Shown here: positions 7,697 to 15,163 of the stretch, one piece after another
Numbering within the stretch: the stretch's first letter is position 1
Layout of the letters: every line of letters begins with the position of its first letter
Source: Erysipelotrichaceae bacterium
Lineage (GTDB): Bacteria; Bacillota_I; Bacilli_A; Erysipelotrichales; Erysipelotrichaceae
Reading direction: 5' to 3'
Length of the DNA stretch: 40,878 bases
Assembly: GCA_030523555.1 (NCBI GenBank)
Contig: JAUNIH010000009.1
Coordinates: 1 to 40,878, forward strand
Made by a program: the position numbers and the translations under genes
The notes under the pieces: model-generated
Databases searched by the model: none
The model's input: only the letters and a program-made list of their open reading frames with translations
What the model was told of the DNA's origin: nothing

Positions 7697-8790
7697 CTGT
7701 ATTCCTCCTTCTCCAGTTCATCAAGAAGAGAATCATCAGGAAGAGAACCAAATATATCATTTTCAAGTGCACACCTTACAGAATCAGTATTTCTCTTTAA
7801 TATATCAGACGCTGATACCGCACTAACCTTGTATTCTCCATCTTCCAGTTTCTTTCTTAAAAAGACATATGAATGTTTAGGAAGATTAAGATCCAGCATA
7901 TCGGTATTATGAGTAGTAAAGATAAGCTGTTCATTATTCTCTATCCTGTCTAACATCAGTCCGAATATTCTTTTTTCTATATCACTCTGTATATAGGAGA
8001 AGTGTTCATCACAGTAATAGAAAGTCTTATCCTTGCTGGCCATAGAAGCCAGGAATATCGCTACATCAATACCCTCAATCGTTCCACTTGAAAGTACATC
8101 TCTATTTAACAGTTTTCCATCCTGAATGATTATTTCGGAATTCTTCCTGCGAATTATGATGGTATCGGTAAGATCTTTGGAAAATTCTATATCCTTTAAA
8201 GTAGGATCAAGAGTACCCAGTACACATTTCAGTGTCTTAAGAAAGATATCCAGATCAATACTGTCATATCTTAAACTGTTTACAATCTCCGGATAGGCAA
8301 AGCGGCAGTTAATATATCCTGTAAGCATTCTTAAAGCCTTAGGAGAAGAAAAAGCCTCCTCACTTTTATCTTTCAGTTTTTCCACACATTTCTCATAAGA
8401 ATCCATCTTATCAATATCTGTATAGTAATAATGAAGTTCGACATTCTCATCTTTCTTACTGATAAATGCCTTGAGACGATGCAGTACAAATCCCTCATTC
8501 ACAAAATCAATTTCCATAGATCCTGTATCATCGCTCAGCATTTCATACAGTAAAGAATAATTACCGTTATTGATAAAAGATATTATTCTCAATAATGCCT
8601 TACCCAGACTTGTCTTTCCTGTTGCATTGCTGCCCATCAGAACAACAGCCTTCTTATAACGGAAACGTTCTCTTCCCTCCAGATATTCATCATCAATAAT
8701 AGAATTGACAACCTTTTTAGGATAAGTAAAGTTTATTTCAAAATCATTGAACCCATAGATATTATCCAGTTTTACATTCAGAATAATCAT
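7693..8790 (-). CDS. AAA ATPase (OLD/AAA_15-like) of the ATPase/Toprim module
   Basis: This 365-aa protein starts MIILNVKLDNIYGFNDFEI, the usual first strand of SMC/RecF-type AAA_15/AAA_21 ATPases. Walker A is VLMGSNATGKTSLGKALL (about residues 50-67). An ABC-signature-like DVLSSGTIEGIDVAIFLA lies at about 230-247, Walker B FYYCDEHFSY at about 256-265, and the switch-histidine motif LIFTTHNTDMLDLNLP at about 285-300. Such ATPases pair with nucleases or Toprim effectors in phage defence (OLD, PARIS AriA, Septu-like). Here the Toprim gene follows with a 4-nt overlap. The start at 8790 has GAGG 11-14 nt upstream, and a good promoter lies at 8828-8856. Defence is inferred from domain pairing and the accessory context, not shown. 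Confidence 0.75.
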   Translation of the reverse strand: MIILNVKLDNIYGFNDFEINFTYPKKVVNSIIDDEYLEGRERFRYKKAVVLMGSNATGKTSLGKALLRIISFINNGNYSLLYEMLSDDTGSMEIDFVNEGFVLHRLKAFISKKDENVELHYYYTDIDKMDSYEKCVEKLKDKSEEAFSSPKALRMLTGYINCRFAYPEIVNSLRYDSIDLDIFLKTLKCVLGTLDPTLKDIEFSKDLTDTIIIRRKNSEIIIQDGKLLNRDVLSSGTIEGIDVAIFLASMASKDKTFYYCDEHFSYIQSDIEKRIFGLMLDRIENNEQLIFTTHNTDMLDLNLPKHSYVFLRKKLEDGEYKVSAVSASDILKRNTDSVRCALENDIFGSLPDDSLLDELEKEEYR

Positions 8791-8809
8791 ATCTCTTATA
8801 CCTCATTAC

Positions 8810-8824
8810 TTCGTACTTTACGAA
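8810..8824. promoter_or_regulatory. Inverted repeat at the predicted transcript start of the ATPase/Toprim operon
   Basis: TTCGTA and TACGAA (8810-8815, 8819-8824) form a perfect 6-bp inverted repeat with a 3-nt gap. It lies around the predicted transcription start, so it could be an operator or a 5' hairpin. Confidence 0.4.
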
Positions 8825-8827
8825 TTA

Positions 8828-8856
8828 ATGATAACATATTATGTGTTTACATTCAA
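8828..8856 (-). promoter_or_regulatory. Promoter of the ATPase/Toprim operon
   Basis: On the minus strand TTGAAT (8851-8856) and TATCAT (8828-8833) are spaced by exactly 17 bp. They lie 38 bp upstream of the ATPase start codon. Confidence 0.55.
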
Positions 8857-8883
8857 TTAAATTTCTGCTGGTTATCACAAAAA

Positions 8884-8960
8884 ACCTCAATGAAATACCT
8901 CAAAAAACCTCAATTTCAGCAAAAGGTGCAATTTTCCCTGCTCAAAAGGTAGTAAAAGGT
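8884..8960. repeat. Iterated ACCTCAA and AAAAGGT motifs upstream of ATPase/Toprim operon
   Basis: ACCTCAA occurs at 8884, 8897 and 8907; AAAAGGT at 8922, 8944 and 8954. The block lies upstream of the predicted promoter and may be a regulator-binding array or a mobile-element scar. An 11-bp piece (AAAAGGTGCAA) recurs near the right end of the window. Confidence 0.35.
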
Positions 8961-8974
8961 ACAATCCCCCAAAT

Positions 8975-9000
8975 AAAAACCCATCACACGATGGGCTTTT
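8975..9000. terminator. Terminator overlapping the stop codon of the HD-GYP gene
   Basis: CCCATC (8980-8985) and GATGGG (8990-8995) form a stem with a 4-nt loop and T runs on both strands. On the minus strand the stop codon at 8984-8986 lies inside the stem. Confidence 0.7.
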
Positions 9001-10405
9001 TCAGTTCTTCATAGATACTTCTTAAATGATAGTCATACCTTGTATCAAGAATTTCCTTAATCTTTCCTGCAAAGACATCATCATCAAAATAAGGTATCAG
9101 TAACGGTGAAAACTGTTTCTGACGGTTGTTGCGGATATTATCGATAATCTCTTCAAAATCCATCTTATAGTCAAGGACAGTCTTGCAGATATAGGATACA
9201 ACGGACACTATATCAACCATCAGTCGATAATCTGACTTAAGTCTTACATACTCTTCGGGATATCCTTTAGAGCCTTCATAATAGCTGTGGTGTCCTAAGG
9301 CCAGGTCCGCATATTTCTTTGTTGTTTCATGGATTGAAAGAACCCTGTGTCCTGCCATGGCATGTTTATGAGTGACATTTCTTTCATCTTCAAGATAATC
9401 TCTTTTCTTGTCTCTTCTTGAATAGCCTATCAGCAGTAAACCGATATCGGAGTATAGACATCCTTCCCTAAGATAATCATTTATCTCTTCATGTTTATCA
9501 TTTATATCTGTATATGAATCAAATTCCTTTATACCATCAAAGTATGATGGATCTTCTTTCATGATGTAATCGGTAAGAAGGATGGCAATATCCCCTTCTA
9601 CCATATTGTTGACATAAAGTAACGGTGCATATCGAACAATAATTCTTCTGATGAGATCCTTATAGGACATAGCCCCTTCAACTTCCACATATTCAAGAAC
9701 GGTCAGTTTCATTAAGAAGGTCAGGAAGTAATCATTGATATTTTCATATGGAAGATTTAAAACAGTATTTACCATACGCTGATTGTATTCCTGAATACGC
9801 TTTTTATGTGTTTCATAAAGTTCCGGCTTTTCACCGCACATATATGAATAATGCCCGGTTAATGAGATATTTACACACTGTCCATCATCACTGTAGTCAT
9901 CGATCTCAAAATCTTCAATGATACTTTCAAGATACTTCAGCATCTCTTCATCGCTTATAAATCCGCACATGTGCAGCATATCATAATATGCCCAGACAAA
10001 ACGTACATCATGGATATGTTCATTGAGTGTCTGTTCCGAATAAAAGACATTGCAGGAATTTAAGACAGTAGCTGAATCTTCAGGCGTCAGGGAAGTCCTA
10101 GAAAAAATGGTACGGTTGGCAGACATCTGCTGATGGGTCTTACGGATAAAAAGATCCCAAGGTAATGATGGAGCACTCTCCTGTACCTTCTTATCCTGAA
10201 GTATCTCCAGAGTTCTTCTTCCTATCGCAATCTTTCTTTTACCGTCATTTATACATATCTGCACATTCGCAAAACATCTTATGATATAACCTTTAGTCTC
10301 ATCATTCTTAAAACTGTCGATATAGTCAATATATGAAGCCCCCTTCGGAAAAGACCAGATAGGCCTTATACATATATTCATTATCATCTCTGTCGATATA
10401 ATCAT
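8984..10405 (-). CDS. Degenerate HD-GYP protein, 3' part of a frameshifted gene
   Basis: This 473-codon frame carries a variant HD-GYP domain in its second half. LYSDIGLLLIG stands where LHDIGK is expected (His replaced by Ser), followed by HKHAMAGHRVL and LGHHSYYEGSKGYPEEY, where the usual HHE..DG.GYP has lost the Glu. HD-GYP enzymes hydrolyse cyclic di-GMP; with these substitutions activity is doubtful, and a binding or regulatory role is possible. The ATG at 10405 is almost certainly not a real start: its first 23 residues are out of frame with the upstream part. Joining the two frames at the C5 run at 10339-10343 gives one protein of about 608 aa that starts at 10811 and reads smoothly (FSEGASYIDYIDSF). 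It follows the hybrid histidine kinase gene in the same operon. Confidence 0.6.
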   Translation of the reverse strand: MIISTEMIMNICIRPIWSFPKGASYIDYIDSFKNDETKGYIIRCFANVQICINDGKRKIAIGRRTLEILQDKKVQESAPSLPWDLFIRKTHQQMSANRTIFSRTSLTPEDSATVLNSCNVFYSEQTLNEHIHDVRFVWAYYDMLHMCGFISDEEMLKYLESIIEDFEIDDYSDDGQCVNISLTGHYSYMCGEKPELYETHKKRIQEYNQRMVNTVLNLPYENINDYFLTFLMKLTVLEYVEVEGAMSYKDLIRRIIVRYAPLLYVNNMVEGDIAILLTDYIMKEDPSYFDGIKEFDSYTDINDKHEEINDYLREGCLYSDIGLLLIGYSRRDKKRDYLEDERNVTHKHAMAGHRVLSIHETTKKYADLALGHHSYYEGSKGYPEEYVRLKSDYRLMVDIVSVVSYICKTVLDYKMDFEEIIDNIRNNRQKQFSPLLIPYFDDDVFAGKIKEILDTRYDYHLRSIYEELKKPIV

Positions 10406-10811
10406 TAAGATTCTTGGAAAAATAAAAATAGGCTATCCCCAGATGATATAACTCTTCAATGATATTTTCGGTATCTTTCTTTCTGCGATAATAACTCAGT
10501 AATGTCTGATGTATAACGACATCCAGTCCGTAATCGATATCTTCTACTCCGGTCTTTAATTCTTTAGAAAATTCTCTGAGATTATTAATTTCTTCTTCAT
10601 CAAGTTCATATACATTATCCAGATTGGAAAAAAGAAACTCTCTTAACAGACGGGTATTCTTCTCGCCCAGTTCTTCGGTTCTGTTTTTGACTTCCTGTAT
10701 ACCTTCATACCAGTTTGAAAAAGACTGGTTTTCAAGATCATAGATCTTTCCCCAGATCTTTTTTATTTCTTTTATATTATCGATATATTCCTTCTGATAA
10801 TCCTTCAGCAT
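10326..10811 (-). CDS. N-terminal part of the frameshifted HD-GYP protein
   Basis: This 161-codon frame is mostly helical and charged (NIKEIKKIWGKIYDLENQSF and following), ending in YLVFSEGGFIY before a stop at 10326. It overlaps the downstream frame by 80 nt. The last four residues are out of frame: removing one G from the coding-strand G5 run (10339-10343) joins FSEG to ASYIDYIDS in the downstream frame. The region is therefore the N-terminus of a single sensor/HD-GYP protein; no known sensor domain is recognised. The ATG at 10811 overlaps the kinase stop codon as TGATG, so translation is coupled to the hybrid kinase. The break could be a real mutation, phase variation at the homopolymer, or a base-calling error. 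Confidence 0.6.
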   Translation of the reverse strand: MLKDYQKEYIDNIKEIKKIWGKIYDLENQSFSNWYEGIQEVKNRTEELGEKNTRLLREFLFSNLDNVYELDEEEINNLREFSKELKTGVEDIDYGLDVVIHQTLLSYYRRKKDTENIIEELYHLGIAYFYFSKNLNDYIDRDDNEYMYKAYLVFSEGGFIY

Positions 10812-12526
10812 CAGAGATTTTTCCTTAATACTTCATACAGTTTTTCAATATCCATCGGTTTGGAGATATGGGCATTCATACCCGCATCTTCACTCTTCCT
10901 GATATCTTCCATAAACGCATTGGAACTCATCGCAATAATCGGAATACTTTCACTGTCTTTTCTTCCGGCACTTCTTATTGCCCTAGTCGCTTCATAGCCG
11001 TTCATTAGAGGCATCTGTATATCCATCATAATAAGATCATAAGTTCCTTCTTCATCTTCAAGATATTTATCAAACGCAATCTTACCGTTTTCACATAAGG
11101 TAACTTCTGCCCCGATACCCTCTAATATTTCTAAAGCGATCTCCGCATTGAGTTCATTATCTTCAACCACCATGATCTTCTTTCCTTCAAGTAAGAGTTC
11201 ATCATTTCCTTTAGAATTTATATCTTCAGGATTGATAGAAGACATTACACGGTTGAAACTTCTCGCAAAGAAAGGAAGTGTCGAAACAATATCGATACCT
11301 GCCTTATGACATCTGTATTCAATATTTTCCATATCCGCTGAAGAAAGATAGATAATCTTTGATTCAGATGGTATGACAGTCTTTAAGTACGCTGCCAGTT
11401 CATAGAAATCCTTATTGGCTTCCAGATCGTAAAGAATAAGATAATCAATCTCTTCATTCTGGATATTCATACCGGTAATAATAGAAAGAATCTTATCCGG
11501 ATCAGATGCCTCATGATATTTCACATGATGATTATCAAGATAATTTATGAAATAATCTTCAGGTTTATTATCCTTATATACCAGAATGACATTCGCATTC
11601 CTAAACGCTTCATTAGCCGAATTATCTACGACATATTCCAAAGCTACATCGACATTAAAAGTAGAACCTTCATTCTGTACACTTCTTACGCCGATCTTTC
11701 CACCCATCTGTTTGATCAGTTTGCCGACTATTGATAAACCTAAACCTGTACCTTCTACCTTATTGGTAACCGATTCTTTTTCTCTTTCAAAAGGTATGAA
11801 CAGTTTCTTCTGGAATTCTTCCGACATACCTATACCATCATCTTCACATTCAAAAAGAAGATGAACCATATTCTTTTCAACCTTTTCTTTTATCGATACC
11901 TTTATATGACCTTCACCAGGTGTATACTTGACAGCGTTATTGATGATATTGACAAAGACCTGTACCAGTCTTTCCTTATCACCCTTAAGTAATTCATATG
12001 AGATATCACTTATATCAAACTTCAGGTTCTGATTCTTGGCAGCCGCCTGAGGACTTACCACAACATATGTCTGATGTACAAGATCAGATAATTCAAACAA
12101 AGAATTATCAATCTCAAACTTGCCTGATTCAATATGTGACATATCCAGTACTTCATTTATTAAAGATAATAAATGTTTTGATGCGGAATCTATCTTATTT
12201 AAAGAATCACTTACTCTGCCCTTTTCATCGATATGCTGCATGGCAATACGCGTCATACCCATGATCGCATTCATTGGTGTTCTTATGTCATGAGACATAT
12301 TGCTTAAAAAGACATCCTTGGCAGCACTGGCAGCTTTTGCCTCATTTAACGCGTCATTCAGTTTCTCATTTACTGTTTCAGGATTGTTATCAGGATCATC
12401 ATCATATATTTCCAGTACATGATTATCATCAACCATAACCTTTTTGACCAGCTTAAAAGAATTATCTTCTACACTTCCAAAAGACTTACGTGAATCAAGT
12501 TCATTGATGACATATTTTCTCGCCAT
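10811..12526 (-). CDS. Cytosolic hybrid histidine kinase/response regulator
   Basis: This 571-aa protein begins with a short region of about 50 residues, then a helix, and the DHp domain with the phospho-acceptor His79 (FLSNMSHDIRTPMNAIMG). The HATPase_c domain follows with N box (FVNIINNAVKYTP), DDGIGM, and VEGTGLGLSIVGKL. Residues of about 315-440 form a receiver-like fold without a clear phospho-Asp. A true receiver domain lies at the C-terminus (KIMVVEDNELNAEIALEI, with Asp502 in MMDIQMPLMNG and the lysine in ISKPMD). No membrane segment or PAS domain is present, so the input signal is unknown. The downstream HD-GYP gene overlaps by one base and is the likely output partner. No Shine-Dalgarno is seen; TATAAT on the minus strand (12533-12538) ends 6 nt before the ATG, suggesting a leaderless transcript. 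Confidence 0.88.
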   Translation of the reverse strand: MARKYVINELDSRKSFGSVEDNSFKLVKKVMVDDNHVLEIYDDDPDNNPETVNEKLNDALNEAKAASAAKDVFLSNMSHDIRTPMNAIMGMTRIAMQHIDEKGRVSDSLNKIDSASKHLLSLINEVLDMSHIESGKFEIDNSLFELSDLVHQTYVVVSPQAAAKNQNLKFDISDISYELLKGDKERLVQVFVNIINNAVKYTPGEGHIKVSIKEKVEKNMVHLLFECEDDGIGMSEEFQKKLFIPFEREKESVTNKVEGTGLGLSIVGKLIKQMGGKIGVRSVQNEGSTFNVDVALEYVVDNSANEAFRNANVILVYKDNKPEDYFINYLDNHHVKYHEASDPDKILSIITGMNIQNEEIDYLILYDLEANKDFYELAAYLKTVIPSESKIIYLSSADMENIEYRCHKAGIDIVSTLPFFARSFNRVMSSINPEDINSKGNDELLLEGKKIMVVEDNELNAEIALEILEGIGAEVTLCENGKIAFDKYLEDEEGTYDLIMMDIQMPLMNGYEATRAIRSAGRKDSESIPIIAMSSNAFMEDIRKSEDAGMNAHISKPMDIEKLYEVLRKNL

Positions 12527-12548
12527 ATCTTAATTATATAACATCTAT

Positions 12549-12574
12549 TAAAAAAGACTTTAAATAAAGTCTTT
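12549..12574 (-). terminator. Terminator overlapping the riboflavin kinase stop
   Basis: On the minus strand a perfect 10-bp inverted repeat (12565-12574 with 12553-12562) is followed by further T. It separates the riboflavin operon from the histidine kinase gene. Confidence 0.7.
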
Positions 12575-12931
12575 CAGTATTTCTTCAGTCTTAATGATAT
12601 CCTTATCTACCTGATTTTTAACTTCTTCAAGTGAATCAAATTTTCTTATCGGTCTAAGATATTCATATACATCAAGTCTTATATCCTTACCATAGATATC
12701 TTCATCAAAATCAAGGATATGAACTTCAATACTTTCCTTATCATCAACAGTCGGTCTTTTACCGATATTGACTACTCCGAGGTATTTCTTCTCATCAAGA
12801 TATACCACACAGGCATAAACTCCGTATTCGATATCTTTCAGTGTATCAGGCAAAGCTATATTGGCAGTAGGCATACCTACCTTAGAGCCTCTAGCCTGCC
12901 CATGTACTACAATACCAGCTAACGTAAACAT
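12560..12931 (-). CDS. Stand-alone riboflavin kinase
   Basis: This 123-aa protein corresponds to the C-terminal flavokinase domain of RibF only. Motifs are GIVVHGQARGSKVGMPTANI (the G-x-PTAN ATP/Mg site), YGVYACVVY, GVVNIGKRPTVDD, and EVHILDFDEDIYGKDIRLD with the catalytic-region glutamate. It phosphorylates riboflavin to FMN in the cytoplasm. The N-terminal FAD synthetase domain of bifunctional RibF (about 310 aa in total) is absent, so FAD must be made by another enzyme. Its ATG follows the stop codon of the ECF S-component with no gap (TAAATG), indicating coupled expression of uptake and trapping of riboflavin. A terminator overlaps its stop codon. Confidence 0.88.
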   Translation of the reverse strand: MFTLAGIVVHGQARGSKVGMPTANIALPDTLKDIEYGVYACVVYLDEKKYLGVVNIGKRPTVDDKESIEVHILDFDEDIYGKDIRLDVYEYLRPIRKFDSLEEVKNQVDKDIIKTEEILKDFI

Positions 12932-13450
12932 TTATCTTCTGGCCTTAAGAATATAGGCGATTGCCAGTGATAAAACTACTGTTGTAATAAGTTCTACGAC
13001 AAAGTTGACAGTCACAAAGATCGTAATCAGCTGACCGAATATACCTTTAAAGAATAGAACAGAACCAAGAATAAATACTCCGGTATTGGTAATCGGTACT
13101 AAAGCGCCCGCTATACCGACTGCCAGTTTCTGATTCTTATCTTTTAATAGATCATAGACTATCGCACACACTAAACCCGCAAGCCCTGTCTTTAAAGGAC
13201 ATATCAGTAAGGTACCGATAAAAGATACGGCATAAAAGGCCGCAGTTGCCGGCTGTAACAGTATAACGACACCATTAATGGCACCCACCAGAAAACCTAC
13301 CAGTTTTCCATATCGGCAGGCCGCCACGACGATAACCACCAGTGCCAGATTAAGGGTTAAAGTACCAATCTGAAAATACCCCGACAGCATCGTAAACACA
13401 ATCATTAAAGCTGATAAAATACCAATTTCGGCAATCTCTCTGGTCTTCAT
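12932..13450 (-). CDS. ECF transporter S component, probably for riboflavin
   Basis: This 172-aa protein has five to six hydrophobic segments and the ECF S-component look: KTREIAEIGILSALMIVFTM at the N-terminus, with the alanine-rich helix that contacts the T component, then RYGKLVGFLVGAINGVVILL. It binds a vitamin at the outer membrane face and needs the shared EcfA/EcfA'/EcfT module, which is not encoded in this window. Riboflavin as substrate is inferred from the riboflavin kinase gene that follows its stop codon directly; the sequence alone does not prove RibU. The ATG at 13450 is chosen over a TTG at 13456, because AGAGGA lies 6 nt upstream of it. No FMN riboswitch is seen upstream, where only 119 bp separate it from the divergent aminotransferase gene. 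Confidence 0.8.
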   Translation of the reverse strand: MKTREIAEIGILSALMIVFTMLSGYFQIGTLTLNLALVVIVVAACRYGKLVGFLVGAINGVVILLQPATAAFYAVSFIGTLLICPLKTGLAGLVCAIVYDLLKDKNQKLAVGIAGALVPITNTGVFILGSVLFFKGIFGQLITIFVTVNFVVELITTVVLSLAIAYILKARR

Positions 13451-13517
13451 AAACAATCCTCTTGACTACTATTATTAAACTACAGTTTTACATAATTTAC
13501 ACATTAAATAATCACAA

Positions 13518-13546
13518 ATCACAAAATAATAAAGATAATATATAAT
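13518..13546 (+). promoter_or_regulatory. Promoter of the aminotransferase gene
   Basis: A perfect TATAAT at 13541-13546 is preceded at 17 bp by ATCACA (13518-13523, four of six matches to the -35 consensus). AGGAG at 13556-13560 is the ribosome-binding site. Confidence 0.5.
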
Positions 13547-13569
13547 TTCATTTGTAGGAGATATAAACT

Positions 13570-14769
13570 ATGAATAATTTCGCTGATGAAAAAATAAATC
13601 TTGACGCCTTAAAAAAGAAAGCCTTCAATTTCCGCTGGGCTGAAGTAGAAGACGGTATTATCCCCTTAACTGCAGCTGATCCTGATTATCCATGTGCTGA
13701 AGCCATAAAGAAAGCCATGGCAGAATATATTGAAGACGGCTATTTCTCCTATACCCCAAGAATGGGCTTAAAAGAATTTAAGGAATCATTCTCAAGATAT
13801 GTGAAAAGAAGAAAGAATGAAGATATAAACCCAGAACTCGTCTTACCGATAGACAGTGCAGCCAGAGCGATGTTTGAGATTGCACAGACCTTTTTAAAAC
13901 CGGGTGATGAGATGATCGTCTTTGATCCATGTGACTTCTTATTCAGGGAAGCCTGCATCTCCGCCGGGGCAACTCCGGTATGTGCACCAGTAAGTATAGA
14001 TACTTCCACAAGAAAAATGGATCTTACCGCTATAGAAAAAGTCATAACTCCAAATACTAAAATGTTAGGCTTATGTAACCCTCATAATCCATATGGATTA
14101 ACCTATACCAAGGAAGAACTGGACTATATTATGAGCCTTTGCGAGAAGAATGATATCCTCATCATGAATGATGAAATCTGGTCAGATATTATCTATCCTG
14201 ATGCGCAGTTTAACAGTATCTATTGCCTGGGAAACAAAAGATGCGACAGAGTTCTCAGTCTCTTCGGTTATTCCAAATCCTTCGGTCTGGCAGGACTTAG
14301 AATCGGTTGTATGTATACTACCGATAAGGAAAAGTTTGATAAGCTCGTCAACAAATCCCAGGTTATGAATACCGCTGGTGGTGCTACTTCCTTATCTCAG
14401 GTTGCGGCAATCGCTGCCATGAATGAAACAGAAGACTGGTTTAATGAACTCATTGATCACCTTACATCCAACAGAGACTACGCCGTAGACTTCATAAATA
14501 AGATCCCACACTTACACGCCTATAAACCAATGGGTACATATCTTCTTTATGTTGATATATCAGAGTTAGGTATGTCAGGCGCTGAATTTACTGCCTACCT
14601 TCAGGAAAAGGTAAAACTCGCCATCATCCCTGGCGGTCATCAGTTCTTCGGTGATATGTCAGAAGGACATGTAAGAATCTGTATTGCCACAAGTAATGGT
14701 ATCTTAAAAGAAGGACTAAACAGACTCAAAAAAGGTGTTGAACTTCTGATAGAAGAAAAAAGTTTATAA
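13570..14769 (+). CDS. PLP-dependent aminotransferase class I/II, MalY/PatB-like
   Basis: This 399-aa protein matches the fold-type I aminotransferase family over its length. Visible motifs are LTAADPDYPC near residue 34, CNPHNPYGLTY (substrate/PLP-contacting Asn), ILIMNDEIWSDIIY (Asp binding the pyridine nitrogen, Tyr), the PLP lysine in LFGYSKSFGLAGLRIGCMY, and the C-terminal arginine in HVRICIAT. The NPHNP and DEIW combination is typical of the MalY/PatB cystathionine beta-lyase branch, so either C-S lyase or aminotransferase activity is possible. The start is set by AGGAG 9 nt upstream. The gene is monocistronic, between its own promoter and a bidirectional terminator. Confidence 0.85.
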   Translation: MNNFADEKINLDALKKKAFNFRWAEVEDGIIPLTAADPDYPCAEAIKKAMAEYIEDGYFSYTPRMGLKEFKESFSRYVKRRKNEDINPELVLPIDSAARAMFEIAQTFLKPGDEMIVFDPCDFLFREACISAGATPVCAPVSIDTSTRKMDLTAIEKVITPNTKMLGLCNPHNPYGLTYTKEELDYIMSLCEKNDILIMNDEIWSDIIYPDAQFNSIYCLGNKRCDRVLSLFGYSKSFGLAGLRIGCMYTTDKEKFDKLVNKSQVMNTAGGATSLSQVAAIAAMNETEDWFNELIDHLTSNRDYAVDFINKIPHLHAYKPMGTYLLYVDISELGMSGAEFTAYLQEKVKLAIIPGGHQFFGDMSEGHVRICIATSNGILKEGLNRLKKGVELLIEEKSL

Positions 14770-14776
14770 GTAACAC

Positions 14777-14799
14777 AAAACCCTGCGGTGCAGGGTTTT
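14777..14799. terminator. Bidirectional terminator between convergent genes
   Basis: AAAACCCTGC (14777-14786) and GCAGGGTTTT (14790-14799) form a perfect 10-bp stem with a 3-nt loop. T runs on both strands serve the aminotransferase gene (+) and the glutaredoxin-like gene (-). Confidence 0.85.
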
Positions 14800-14806
14800 A
14801 TAATCT

Positions 14807-15157
14807 TTACTGTTTTTTTCTGTGCAGCATTATATTTTCGCAGTCTTCGCAGACCACTTCTTCTTTTTCAACGATCTCATCTTCCTTAACCGGTGGCTCA
14901 TTCATCCATGACAAGGCTTCATTCATATCAACTGTAACCGTACCATCTTCTTTTACAAAACACGGAATACCTATTCTTCCGTTCTTTCTTACATCATCAA
15001 AGGCTGAAGAATTATCTCTGATCTGTAAGAAGGCCCTCATATTGGAGGTATTTTCGATAATATCGATCTCTTCCATAATCAGTTTACGTGTTTCAATAAT
15101 ATGTTTGAGATTTCGACAGCTCTTGCAGATTTTAGGTGAACCATATACTTTAATCAT
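14807..15157 (-). CDS. Glutaredoxin-like protein
   Basis: This 116-aa protein opens with a thioredoxin-fold strand and a CxxC site, MIKVYGSPKICKSCRNLKH (Cys11 and Cys14), with a cis-proline motif GIPCFVKEDGTVTVD at about 63-77. It is likely a cytoplasmic thiol-disulfide exchange protein. A C-terminal extension rich in acid residues ends with a second pair, CEDC, which is unusual for small glutaredoxins and could bind metal or act as an extra dithiol. It is the last gene of the TtcA-like, fucosidase, glutaredoxin unit, 6 nt behind the fucosidase stop. The physiological substrate is unknown. Confidence 0.72.
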   Translation of the reverse strand: MIKVYGSPKICKSCRNLKHIIETRKLIMEEIDIIENTSNMRAFLQIRDNSSAFDDVRKNGRIGIPCFVKEDGTVTVDMNEALSWMNEPPVKEDEIVEKEEVVCEDCENIMLHRKKQ

Positions 15158-15163
15158 TTTTTT

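Noticed and set aside
10326-10405. Programmed ribosomal frameshift in the HD-GYP gene
   Set aside because: A +1 shift would be needed at GAA GGG GGC; no slow or stop codon sits at the site, and a one-base indel in a homopolymer is simpler.
13451-13569. FMN riboswitch upstream of the riboflavin transporter gene
   Set aside because: Only 119 bp of AT-rich DNA separate the divergent genes and no RFN-like conserved blocks are present.
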